From contig SFNM01000073.1 of the NCBI GenBank assembly GCA_004552725.1, forward strand, positions 1-9,826: a DNA stretch of 9,826 nt, in the 5' to 3' direction. This DNA comes from Bacteroidales bacterium (GTDB lineage: Bacteria; Bacteroidota; Bacteroidia; Bacteroidales; Muribaculaceae). The stretch's first letter is position 1, and the number at the start of each line of letters is the position of its first letter. Below the pieces are notes generated by a model. It saw only the letters and a program-made list of their open reading frames with translations. It searched no databases and was not told where the DNA came from. Below are positions 1 to 5,311 of the stretch, piece by piece. Made by a program: the position numbers and the translations under genes.

Positions 1-28
1 TAGGGGGGCTTACTTTTGAAAAAATAAA

Positions 29-59
29 CCCCGAAGTCCTATTTTACAGGACTTCGGGG
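29..59 (-). terminator. Strong hairpin terminator, probably bidirectional
   Basis: A perfect 12-bp inverted repeat (CCCCGAAGTCCT at 29-40 and AGGACTTCGGGG at 48-59) encloses a 7-nt loop. Read on the minus strand it is followed by a T-rich run (TTTATTTTTT, positions 28 down to 19), so it is best placed to end the transcript of the gene at 226-834, whose stop lies about 165 nt upstream of it. On the plus strand only a weak ATTTTAT follows, which could still serve a gene left of the window. Confidence 0.85.
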
Positions 60-137
60 AGGGATTTTATGCTCTTGGGAGTTTTACCGGACAGCAATAA
101 TTATGATACTCATTTAGCGTGGATTATGCAAATAAAC

Positions 138-213
138 GGAAAAATTCCAATAAAAATAGCATCAATTTTAGGAAAAATTCCGATAATTTTTCTTCAAAAT
201 TTGGAAAAATTCC
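138..213. repeat. Three phased 11-bp repeats GGAAAAATTCC
   Basis: Three identical copies of GGAAAAATTCC lie at 138-148, 171-181 and 203-213, with start-to-start distances of 33 and 32 bp, close to three helical turns. Each copy is a near-palindrome (GGAA, 3 bp, TTCC). They sit in the AT-rich non-coding stretch 60-225, between the terminator at 29-59 and the 3' end of the minus-strand gene. No coding function or Bacteroidetes promoter was seen in 60-225. They could be protein-binding sites or remnants of an extragenic repeat; the sequence alone does not decide. Confidence 0.6.
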
Positions 214-225
214 GAATGAGAAGCG

Positions 226-834
226 TTAGGCTTGGGAAAGGAGGCCAAGGCGAGCGGCAAGAGCCACGATTTCACTCAGCAAGGCCTTGGTGGTGGCGTC
301 GGCCGGTTGTTGGCCGTCGACGGTAATGCCGGGAGCGGCTCCGAGGAGGATTGGGAGAAGGGAGGCAGAGCCGTCGGAAGCATTAGCGGCGCCAAACCGC
401 TGCAACAAATATCCTATCAGAGATAGCGCCATCGAAGCATTGAGTTGGTTGTCGGGCGTGGGTTGCAAAGTGTCGACCACTTCCATCAAAGAAAGGGCAG
501 TATGAACGGAGAGAGGTAGTAAAGGGGCGTTGGCTTGCGCGGGGTCTGTGAAGTGAGCGATGTCGGCAGTGATAAGAGCCATGATAGCACATTCAAATGC
601 TTCGCGGCTGAGATTGATGGCACGAAGCGCGTCGACGTGTGCGGTAGCAACTCGCACAAAAGCATCGGCCACGGATGCTTGACAGTCGGTATTTATAGCG
701 CGACGGAGCGCGTCGTCGTACATAGCGAGTGCTTCACCGGAAAAGCGGGCAGCAGAAGGTGCATCGCCTTGCTCAATAAGTTGAGCCACACGCTGAAGCG
801 TGGTATCGAGAGGAAAAATTTCGTTTACGTCCAT
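226..834 (-). CDS. Hypothetical helical protein, 202 aa
   Basis: I do not recognise this protein. It is rich in Ala and Leu and looks almost entirely alpha-helical, with a loosely TPR-like pattern in residues 10-100. It has no signal peptide, no clear membrane span and no catalytic motif, so a soluble cytoplasmic protein is inferred. The frame stays open upstream to an ATG at 987, but I chose the ATG at 834 (protein begins MDVNEIFPL). A consensus promoter lies at 855-886, which would place the RNA start only about 15 nt before this codon. The longer version would run across both promoters and has an unconvincing N-terminus. The gene is a single transcription unit, divergent from rplS, ending at the hairpin at 29-59. 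Shorter plus-strand frames across it look like shadows. Confidence 0.72.
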   Translation of the reverse strand: MDVNEIFPLDTTLQRVAQLIEQGDAPSAARFSGEALAMYDDALRRAINTDCQASVADAFVRVATAHVDALRAINLSREAFECAIMALITADIAHFTDPAQANAPLLPLSVHTALSLMEVVDTLQPTPDNQLNASMALSLIGYLLQRFGAANASDGSASLLPILLGAAPGITVDGQQPADATTKALLSEIVALAARLGLLSQA

Positions 835-854
835 ACTTTTGCTAAAAATTTCGA

Positions 855-886
855 CAAAGGTAGTAAAAAATGACGGTTGAGACAAA
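855..886 (-). promoter_or_regulatory. Bacteroidetes promoter for the gene at 226-834
   Basis: On the minus strand a TTTG -33 box (886-883) and a full-consensus TAnnTTTG -7 box, TACCTTTG (862-855), are separated by 20 bp, the usual spacing for the Bacteroidetes primary sigma factor. The expected RNA start is near 849, giving a leader of roughly 15 nt before the ATG at 834. Confidence 0.75.
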
Positions 887-891
887 AAAAT

Positions 892-923
892 TTTGGTAGA
901 ACCAAATAAAAGTCGTAACTTTG
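892..923 (+). promoter_or_regulatory. Bacteroidetes promoter for rplS
   Basis: A TTTG -33 box (892-895) and a perfect TAnnTTTG -7 box, TAACTTTG (916-923), are separated by 20 bp. The expected RNA start is near 929, leaving an rplS leader of about 80 nt. I found no convincing strong hairpin in that leader, only a 4-bp TGCG/CGCA stem at 961-975. The -33 box lies 5 bp from the -33 box of the divergent promoter. Confidence 0.8.
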
Positions 924-1007
924 TGGCCGAAAAGCGTAATCTCTGGTAGGACAAGCAGCCTGCGAATATTGCGCACAGTTTTAACATTTTAAATTTATAG
1001 ATTTACA

Positions 1008-1361
1008 ATGGACTTAATTAAAGTAGCCGAAGAAGCATTTGCCACCGGCAAACAACATCCCGACTTCGGCCCCGGCGACACCATCACCGTGGCATACCGC
1101 ATTAAAGAAGGCAACAAGGAACGTATTCAGCAATACCGTGGTGTGGTAATCCGCATCTCAGGTGAAGGCAGCAAAAAGCGTTTCACTGTTCGCAAAATGA
1201 GCGACAACATCGGTGTAGAACGTATCTTCCCGATTGAATCTCCGTTCATCGACTCCATCACCGTGAACAAATACGGTAAAGTGCGTCGTGCCAAACTTTA
1301 CTACCTCCGCGCCCTCACCGGCAAGAAGGCTCGCATCAAAGAGCGTCGCGTAGTAAAATAA
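1008..1361 (+). CDS. rplS: 50S ribosomal protein L19 (bL19)
   Basis: L19 is a large-subunit ribosomal protein located near the 30S/50S interface. The 117 residues match the family's usual length (E. coli 115). The family pattern is clear: an N-terminal helix, the GDTITVAYRIKEGNKERIQ segment near residues 24-42, then RGVVIRISGEG, KRFTVRKMS and GVERIFP, and a basic C-terminus with KVRRAKLYYLR. The start follows an A/T-rich leader without a Shine-Dalgarno sequence, as is normal in this phylum. The gene has its own consensus promoter at 892-923 and an intrinsic terminator 25 nt after the stop, so it appears monocistronic. Its neighbours pta and ackA are not functionally related. Confidence 0.98.
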   Translation: MDLIKVAEEAFATGKQHPDFGPGDTITVAYRIKEGNKERIQQYRGVVIRISGEGSKKRFTVRKMSDNIGVERIFPIESPFIDSITVNKYGKVRRAKLYYLRALTGKKARIKERRVVK

Positions 1362-1386
1362 GTCGCCATCTCACTATGACAAAATC

Positions 1387-1426
1387 AGCCGCCAGGACTG
1401 CGATAGCGCCGTCAGGCGGCTTTTTT
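1387..1426 (+). terminator. Intrinsic terminator of rplS
   Basis: AGCCGCC (1387-1393) pairs with GGCGGCT (1415-1421). Inside this, GAC/GTC (1396-1398 with 1411-1413) and GCG/CGC (1400-1402 with 1407-1409) extend the stem to an ATAG tetraloop. A run of six T (1421-1426) follows directly, the standard form of a factor-independent terminator. Confidence 0.92.
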
Positions 1427-1509
1427 GCCATAGAGAATAAATGCAAACGAAAACAAGCGACTCATCACGAGCGTTATAACAATACGACCCTCAAAACTAC
1501 ATAACAACT

Positions 1510-2520
1510 ATGGACCTTTTCGAAAGACTGACCGCTAAGGCCAAAGCCACCCGTCAGCGCATCGTATTGCCGGAAGGCACCGAATCGCGCACCCTCACTG
1601 CCGCCGACCATATCATCGCCGACGACATTGCCGATATTATCCTCATCGGCGACCCTGCTGAAATCAACCGTATGGCCGGCGATATGGGCTTGAAGAACAT
1701 CTCTCGCGCCACTATCGTAAATCCCCATGATAAAGCCGTAATCGACAAATATGCGCCGCTTTTGTACGAATTGCGTCGCTACAAAGGCATGACCGAAGAG
1801 CAAGCACGCTTGACCACAGCCAACCCTCTGTATTTAGGATGCTTGATGGTGAAAGCCGGCGATGCCGATGGCGAAGTGGCCGGGGCACAAAACACTACAG
1901 GCAATGTGCTTCGCGCTGCCTTCCAAGTAATCAAGACTCGTCCGGGCATCAAAGTCGTATCCGGTGCGTTCTTGATGTTGCTTCCCGAACACTTACCCTT
2001 TGGCGAAAACGGTGTGATGGTATTTGCCGACTGCGCCGTAGTGCCAGACCCGACAGCCGAAGAATTGGCTCAAATCGCAGTGTGCGCAGCCGAAACAGCC
2101 CGTTCGCTTGCCGACATAGAGCCGCGCGTGGCCATGCTTTCGTTCTCCACCAAGGGTTCAGCCAAGCACGAACGTGTGGACAAAGTGGTGGAAGCCACCG
2201 CATTGGCTCACAAAATCGACCCCACCCTTATCGTTGACGGCGAATTGCAAGCCGATGCAGCAATCGTGCCTTCCGTAGCGCACAAAAAAGCGCCCGAAAG
2301 CATCATCAATGGCAGCGCCAACGTGTTGGTATTCCCTTCGTTGGAAGTTGGCAATATAGCATACAAACTGTGCCAGCGCTTGGGCGGTGTGCAAGCGGTA
2401 GGTCCTATCTTGCAAGGATTGGCAGCACCGGTAAGCGACCTCTCGCGCGGTTGTTTCCCCGAAGACATCTACAAAACCATTATTATGACTTGTTGCCAAG
2501 CCATCGGAGCAAAGAAATAA
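1510..2520 (+). CDS. pta: Phosphate acetyltransferase
   Basis: Pta interconverts acetyl-CoA plus phosphate and acetyl phosphate plus CoA in the cytoplasm, the first step of acetate production. At 336 residues this is the short single-domain class; it lacks the N-terminal regulatory region of the ~700-residue enterobacterial enzyme. Visible family motifs are RIVLPEG (17-23), the ANPLYLGCLMVKAGDADGEVAGA block (104-126), SFSTKGSA (211-218), DGELQADAA (243-251), NVLVFPSLEVGNI (271-283), VGPILQGL (297-304) and DLSRG (310-314), the last holding the Ser-Arg pair of the active site in characterised enzymes. ackA follows after 34 nt, so the two almost certainly share an mRNA. I saw no convincing consensus promoter in 1432-1509. 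Confidence 0.97.
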   Translation: MDLFERLTAKAKATRQRIVLPEGTESRTLTAADHIIADDIADIILIGDPAEINRMAGDMGLKNISRATIVNPHDKAVIDKYAPLLYELRRYKGMTEEQARLTTANPLYLGCLMVKAGDADGEVAGAQNTTGNVLRAAFQVIKTRPGIKVVSGAFLMLLPEHLPFGENGVMVFADCAVVPDPTAEELAQIAVCAAETARSLADIEPRVAMLSFSTKGSAKHERVDKVVEATALAHKIDPTLIVDGELQADAAIVPSVAHKKAPESIINGSANVLVFPSLEVGNIAYKLCQRLGGVQAVGPILQGLAAPVSDLSRGCFPEDIYKTIIMTCCQAIGAKK

Positions 2521-2554
2521 TCCTAATTAATAACCAAAATAATCACAATCACCC

Positions 2555-3763
2555 ATGAAAATTTTAGTTCTCAACTGCGGTAGTAGTTCTGTGAAATACA
2601 AACTCATCGACACATCCGACGGCCACACAATGGCTGAAGGCGGTGTGGAAAAAATCGGTTTGCCCGACGGCTTCCTCAAATTCAAACGTGCCGATGGTTC
2701 GAAAGACATCATCAACTTGGGCATGGCCGACCACCAAGCATCAATCCGCGCTATCCTCAACCTGCTCACTGACGCAAAAGAAGGATGCATCGCTTCGTTC
2801 GACGAAATCGACGCAGTAGGCCACCGCGTGGTGCATGGTGCAGAGAAATTCACCGAAAGCGTGCTGATCAACGACGAAGTAATCGCTAAAGTGCGCGAAT
2901 GTTACGACTTGGCTCCGCTCCACAATCCCGCCAACATCGTAGGCATCGAAGCCATCACCGCATTGATGCCCAACACCCCGCAAGTAGGTGTGTTCGACAC
3001 AGCCTTCCACCAAACGATGCCTGCAAGTTCGTATATGTACGCTCTGCCTTACAAGTATTATAAGGAAGACGGTGTGCGTCGCTACGGCTTCCATGGCACC
3101 AGCCACCGCTATGTATCGGGGCGCGTGGCTGAATTCCTCGGACGCGATGTGAAAGACTTGCGCATCATCACCTGCCACATTGGCAACGGCGCATCAATCA
3201 CCGCAGTAGACCACGGTCGTAGCGTCGATACTTCTATGGGTCTGACCCCTACAGAAGGTTTGATGATGGGAACTCGCTGCGGCGACGTAGACCCGGGTGT
3301 TCTGATATACTTGATGCTCAAACACAATCTCAGCGCCGACGATATCCAACGCATCATCAACAAAGAAAGCGGCATGGCCGGTGTGACCGAGATTTCGAGC
3401 GATATGCGCGAAATCGAAGCAGCAGTGAATGCAGGCAACGAACGTGCCATTCTCGGCTTGGAAATGTATCAAAAGCGTATCATCAAATACATCGGTGCAT
3501 ACGCTGCTGAAATGGGCGGTGTAGACGTGATTGTCTTCACCGGCGGTGTGGGTGAGAACCAAGCCGGATTGCGAGCCGACGTATGCCGTCCCTTGGCCTT
3601 TATTGGCGTGGAAATCGACGAAAAACTCAATGCCGGCATCCGCGGAGTGGAAGTAGACCTCTCCACAGCGGCTTCAAAGGTAAAAGTGTGCGTAATTCCC
3701 ACAGATGAGGAATTAATGATTGCACGCGACACCGAAGAAATCGTGTCGAAACAAAATAAATAA
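2555..3763 (+). CDS. ackA: Acetate kinase
   Basis: AckA transfers phosphate from acetyl phosphate to ADP, giving acetate and ATP, and completes the Pta-AckA pathway of fermentative energy conservation. The 402 residues match the family length. Residues assigned to substrate binding and catalysis in the Methanosarcina thermophila enzyme are present at the same numbers: N7 (in LVLNCGSSSVK), R91 (GHRVVHG), D148 (GVFDTAFH), H180 (RRYGFHGTSH) and R241 (MGTRCGD). The catalytic glutamate is in PTDEE at 385, shifted by one. The nucleotide-binding motifs CHIGNGAS (207-214) and VFTGGVGEN are intact. It lies 34 nt behind pta. A strong inverted repeat follows the stop at 3778-3821. Confidence 0.98.
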   Translation: MKILVLNCGSSSVKYKLIDTSDGHTMAEGGVEKIGLPDGFLKFKRADGSKDIINLGMADHQASIRAILNLLTDAKEGCIASFDEIDAVGHRVVHGAEKFTESVLINDEVIAKVRECYDLAPLHNPANIVGIEAITALMPNTPQVGVFDTAFHQTMPASSYMYALPYKYYKEDGVRRYGFHGTSHRYVSGRVAEFLGRDVKDLRIITCHIGNGASITAVDHGRSVDTSMGLTPTEGLMMGTRCGDVDPGVLIYLMLKHNLSADDIQRIINKESGMAGVTEISSDMREIEAAVNAGNERAILGLEMYQKRIIKYIGAYAAEMGGVDVIVFTGGVGENQAGLRADVCRPLAFIGVEIDEKLNAGIRGVEVDLSTAASKVKVCVIPTDEELMIARDTEEIVSKQNK

Positions 3764-3777
3764 GCAGTAATTAACAA

Positions 3778-3821
3778 CAAGCAGTAGGACATGAGGCCAA
3801 TTGGCACAGTTCTACTGCTTG
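3778..3821. other. Intercistronic stem-loop after ackA
   Basis: CAAGCAGTAG (3778-3787) and CTACTGCTTG (3812-3821) form a perfect 10-bp stem. G·U, A-U and C-G pairs (3788-3790 with 3809-3811) extend it, and an inner GCC/GGC stem (3796-3798 with 3803-3805) closes on an AATT loop. It starts 14 nt after the ackA stop. The plus-strand sequence after it (ATAAAACG) has no T run, so it is not a canonical terminator. A role in protecting the pta-ackA mRNA 3' end, RNA processing, or partial attenuation before the membrane-protein gene is inference. Confidence 0.7.
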
Positions 3822-3837
3822 ATAAAACGAACCCACA

Positions 3838-4482
3838 ATGAAAGCCAAAACATTTCTTCTGATAGCAGCCATCACAGCATTGATAGCGTTGGTGCTCTTT
3901 TTGTGGCACAATGCGATTAGTTCGCGCGGCATCATCATCAGTGCCGGCATAGTATTCATCTTGGCCGGAGCGCTGACAGCATTGATGAGCCGACGTAGTC
4001 TTTGGCAAAGCAAGGTAGCCAAAACGCTGACCATGATTTCGAGCGTGGCAGCGGTAATCGGCGGCATTGCATTGCTATACTTCAATGAGGAAGCAGGCAA
4101 GGCCATGCCATCGGTGTTTGCTATCGCCACATTGTTTGGCGCGATTTGGCAATTCATTGTGCCGCTCAATCGGATAATGGCCGGAGAGGCGCAGTGGGCA
4201 TGGTTGTTTACTGTGCCTGCCGCCTTAGTAGGCACAGCGGTGTATCTATTTCTATTGCCCAACGAAGCATTGAGCGATCCGCAAGCCATGTGCGGGCTTG
4301 GGATATCGCTAACAATCGTAGCGATTGCATCAGCAATCGAAGGCTTTCTTCTACGCAAAGGCGCAGCCATTGTCACTACGAGAAGCACCCCCGGAGCACA
4401 AGCCGGAGGAGCCGGTAGTTCGGGGTCGTTGAGCGTTACAAAAGGCTCTACACAGCCCCTTGACCCCGAAAATGAGGGCTAA
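3838..4482 (+). CDS. Six-helix inner-membrane protein of unknown function
   Basis: I do not recognise a family with confidence. The 214 residues contain six hydrophobic segments at about 5-23, 31-50, 62-82, 91-110, 119-140 and 150-172. Charges fit an N-in, C-in topology: RRSLWQSK (52-59), R112 and RK (173-174) face the cytoplasm, while acidic NEEAGK (83-88) and PNEALSDP (141-148) face outward. The C-terminal 40 residues are a polar Gly/Ser/Thr-rich tail, probably disordered and cytoplasmic. Size and helix number resemble HdeD/DUF308-type small membrane proteins, but I see no diagnostic motif. The gene starts 74 nt after ackA with no promoter in between, so it is probably the distal gene of the pta-ackA unit, downstream of the stem-loop at 3778-3821. 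Whether it helps export acetate is only a guess from position. Confidence 0.85.
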   Translation: MKAKTFLLIAAITALIALVLFLWHNAISSRGIIISAGIVFILAGALTALMSRRSLWQSKVAKTLTMISSVAAVIGGIALLYFNEEAGKAMPSVFAIATLFGAIWQFIVPLNRIMAGEAQWAWLFTVPAALVGTAVYLFLLPNEALSDPQAMCGLGISLTIVAIASAIEGFLLRKGAAIVTTRSTPGAQAGGAGSSGSLSVTKGSTQPLDPENEG

Positions 4483-4517
4483 ATTGCAAAAAAAATGCAA
4501 TAAATCAGCGAATTATT

Positions 4518-4548
4518 ATTGTCAATTCAAAAAAAATAGCGATATTTG
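4518..4548 (+). promoter_or_regulatory. Probable promoter for the HU gene
   Basis: GATATTTG (4541-4548) matches the Bacteroidetes -7 box TAnnTTTG at all defined positions except the first. ATTG (4518-4521), 19 bp upstream, is a weak -33 box. The RNA would start near 4553, about 87 nt before the HU start codon. The preceding gene ends at 4482 without an obvious intrinsic terminator, so some readthrough from upstream is possible. Confidence 0.55.
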
Positions 4549-4551
4549 CAC

Positions 4552-4596
4552 TGCAATTTAGAAAAAGGCCCCAAAAGGGTCGGTAATTTTATTGCA
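4552..4596 (+). promoter_or_regulatory. Structured 5' leader of the HU gene
   Basis: TGCAAT (4552-4557) is complementary to ATTGCA (4591-4596). Between them GGCCC (4567-4571) pairs with GGGTC (4577-4581, one G·U pair) around a CAAAA loop. The outer stem would form almost at the predicted RNA 5' end, so the leader may start with a protective or regulatory hairpin. The short T-rich sequence after the inner stem (4584-4592) could alternatively make this a weak terminator for upstream transcription. Confidence 0.45.
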
Positions 4597-4639
4597 AATA
4601 ATCGAATAACAAACTATCCAATCAATAAAAAGACCCAAA

Positions 4640-4912
4640 ATGACTAAGGCAGACATCGTCAACGAAATCTCCAAATCAACCGGCATCGAAAAGGCCCTCG
4701 TTCTGGAGACTGTAGAAAAATTCATGCAAGTGGTAAAAGATTCTCTTGCTGAAGGTGAGAATGTATACCTCCGTGGTTTCGGAAGTTTCATCATCAAGAC
4801 TCGTTCCGAAAAGACCGCGCGCAACATATCAAAGAATACTACATTGATTATTCCCGAGCACAAAATTCCGGCCTTCAAACCCGCGAAAGTGTTCATGGAA
4901 GAAGTTCGCTAA
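4640..4912 (+). CDS. HU-family nucleoid DNA-binding protein
   Basis: This is a 90-residue member of the HU/IHF family, small dimeric proteins that bind and bend DNA in the nucleoid. The helical base spans about residues 3-38. The signature RGFGSF is at 45-50, followed by the DNA-contacting beta arm at about 53-77 and the closing IPAFKPAK at 76-83. The arm tip reads RNISKN (61-66), so position 63, where E. coli HU has the intercalating proline of RNP, is isoleucine. I recall this variant from other Bacteroidales copies next to the RNase G gene, but could not check. Transcription probably starts at the promoter at 4518-4548 and continues into the small basic protein 62 nt downstream. The start follows a purine-rich AAAAAGACCCAAA without a Shine-Dalgarno sequence. 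Confidence 0.95.
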   Translation: MTKADIVNEISKSTGIEKALVLETVEKFMQVVKDSLAEGENVYLRGFGSFIIKTRSEKTARNISKNTTLIIPEHKIPAFKPAKVFMEEVR

Positions 4913-4974
4913 GTCATCGACTGAAGGACAAATACAAATAACAAATATATTATTAACTTAAAAACTTACGCCAA

Positions 4975-5064
4975 ATGCCCAGCGGAAAAAAACGTAAAGG
5001 CCACAAAATGGCTACACACAAACGCAAAAAACGTCTTCGCAAGAACCGTCATAAGAAGAAATAA
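4975..5064 (+). CDS. AURKAIP1/COX24-type small basic protein, bS22/mS38-like
   Basis: This 29-residue ORF begins MPSGKKRKGHK and ends KRLRKNRHKKK. About 60% of its residues are Lys or Arg. It matches the small Bacteroidetes protein annotated as AURKAIP1/COX24 domain-containing, related to mitochondrial mS38 and mycobacterial bS22, which bind the small ribosomal subunit near the decoding-site rRNA helices. The family assignment is from memory of those sequences. A second in-frame Met (residue 12) is possible, but the MPSGKK start is the conserved one. The Gly at position 9 differs from the Arg I recall in Bacteroides. It lies between the HU gene and the RNase gene, consistent with a translation and RNA-metabolism cluster, and is easily missed because of its length. 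Confidence 0.88.
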   Translation: MPSGKKRKGHKMATHKRKKRLRKNRHKKK

Positions 5065-5086
5065 GCCGCGCGGCTAACAAGCCGAC

Positions 5087-5184
5087 GGTGTTCTTCCGCC
5101 CTTGTGTTTGCCGTCGACTCTCCCACAGTACGCCCTCCGCGTGATACCGAAGTGGAAGCAAACACTAAGACTCGGTTCGAAGCC
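5087..5184 (+). promoter_or_regulatory. Rod-like structured RNA upstream of the RNase gene
   Basis: Complementary segments nest around one centre. GG (5087-5088) and CTTC (5093-5096) pair with GAAGCC (5179-5184). CTT and GTGTTTGC (5101-5111) pair with GCAAACAC and AAG (5158-5169), with one bulged T. CCAC (5123-5126) pairs with GTGG (5152-5155), and ACGC (5130-5133) pairs with GCGT (5139-5142), closing a CCTCC loop. A separate small hairpin, CGGCT-AACA-AGCCG, lies just before it (5071-5084). No ORF with coding character was seen here. The region could be an untranslated leader of the RNase gene, the 3' part of the HU-bS22 mRNA, or an independent small RNA. Confidence 0.45.
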
Positions 5185-5271
5185 ATAAAAAGGACTACCA
5201 CGGGTGAGCAAAGGTCCCGCCAACGGCGAGATAAAACAGCCCCACCCATAGGGTGTCCTTTTTATTTTTTT
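5185..5271 (+). terminator. Branched terminator or attenuator before the RNase gene
   Basis: ATAAAAAGGAC (5185-5195) pairs perfectly with GTCCTTTTTAT (5255-5265), and a T run (5265-5271) follows. The enclosed 59 nt can form GGG/CCC (5202-5204 with 5216-5218), GCC/GGC (5219-5221 with 5225-5227) and CACCC-ATA-GGGTG (5243-5255). Alternative partners exist: GGGTG at 5202-5206 can take CACCC, and GTCC at 5214-5217 can take GGAC at 5192-5195. Such competition is what an attenuator needs. It ends 40 nt before the RNase start codon. Confidence 0.65.
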
Positions 5272-5311
5272 ATTAATCACAGACGCATCCCGTCGCAACC
5301 CACTCACATCC

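Noticed and set aside
138..213. CRISPR-like array
   Set aside because: The units are only 11 bp, there are three copies with no long repeat, and no cas genes are present.
69..326. Plus-strand 85-residue frame after the first terminator
   Set aside because: It has no promoter and runs antisense into the 226-834 gene. Its GKIPI repeats are only the in-frame reading of the 11-bp DNA repeats.
835..987. N-terminal extension of the minus-strand gene to an ATG at 987
   Set aside because: It would start inside the rplS leader and run across both promoters. The consensus -7 box at 855-862 places the RNA start just before the ATG at 834, where convincing protein sequence begins.
1432..1509. Promoter for pta
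   Set aside because: pta follows a terminator and should have a promoter here, but no TAnnTTTG with a spaced TTTG could be found, so none is called.
4942..4975. Antisense promoter (minus strand TATATTTG with TTTG) between HU and the small basic protein
   Set aside because: The -7 match is perfect but spacing is 22 bp, and the region is an AT-rich run with three CAAATA copies that makes chance matches likely.
5171..5184. Possible tRNA T-loop (GGTTCGAA) in the rng leader
   Set aside because: No flanking 5-bp T stem, acceptor stem or anticodon arm can be built around it.
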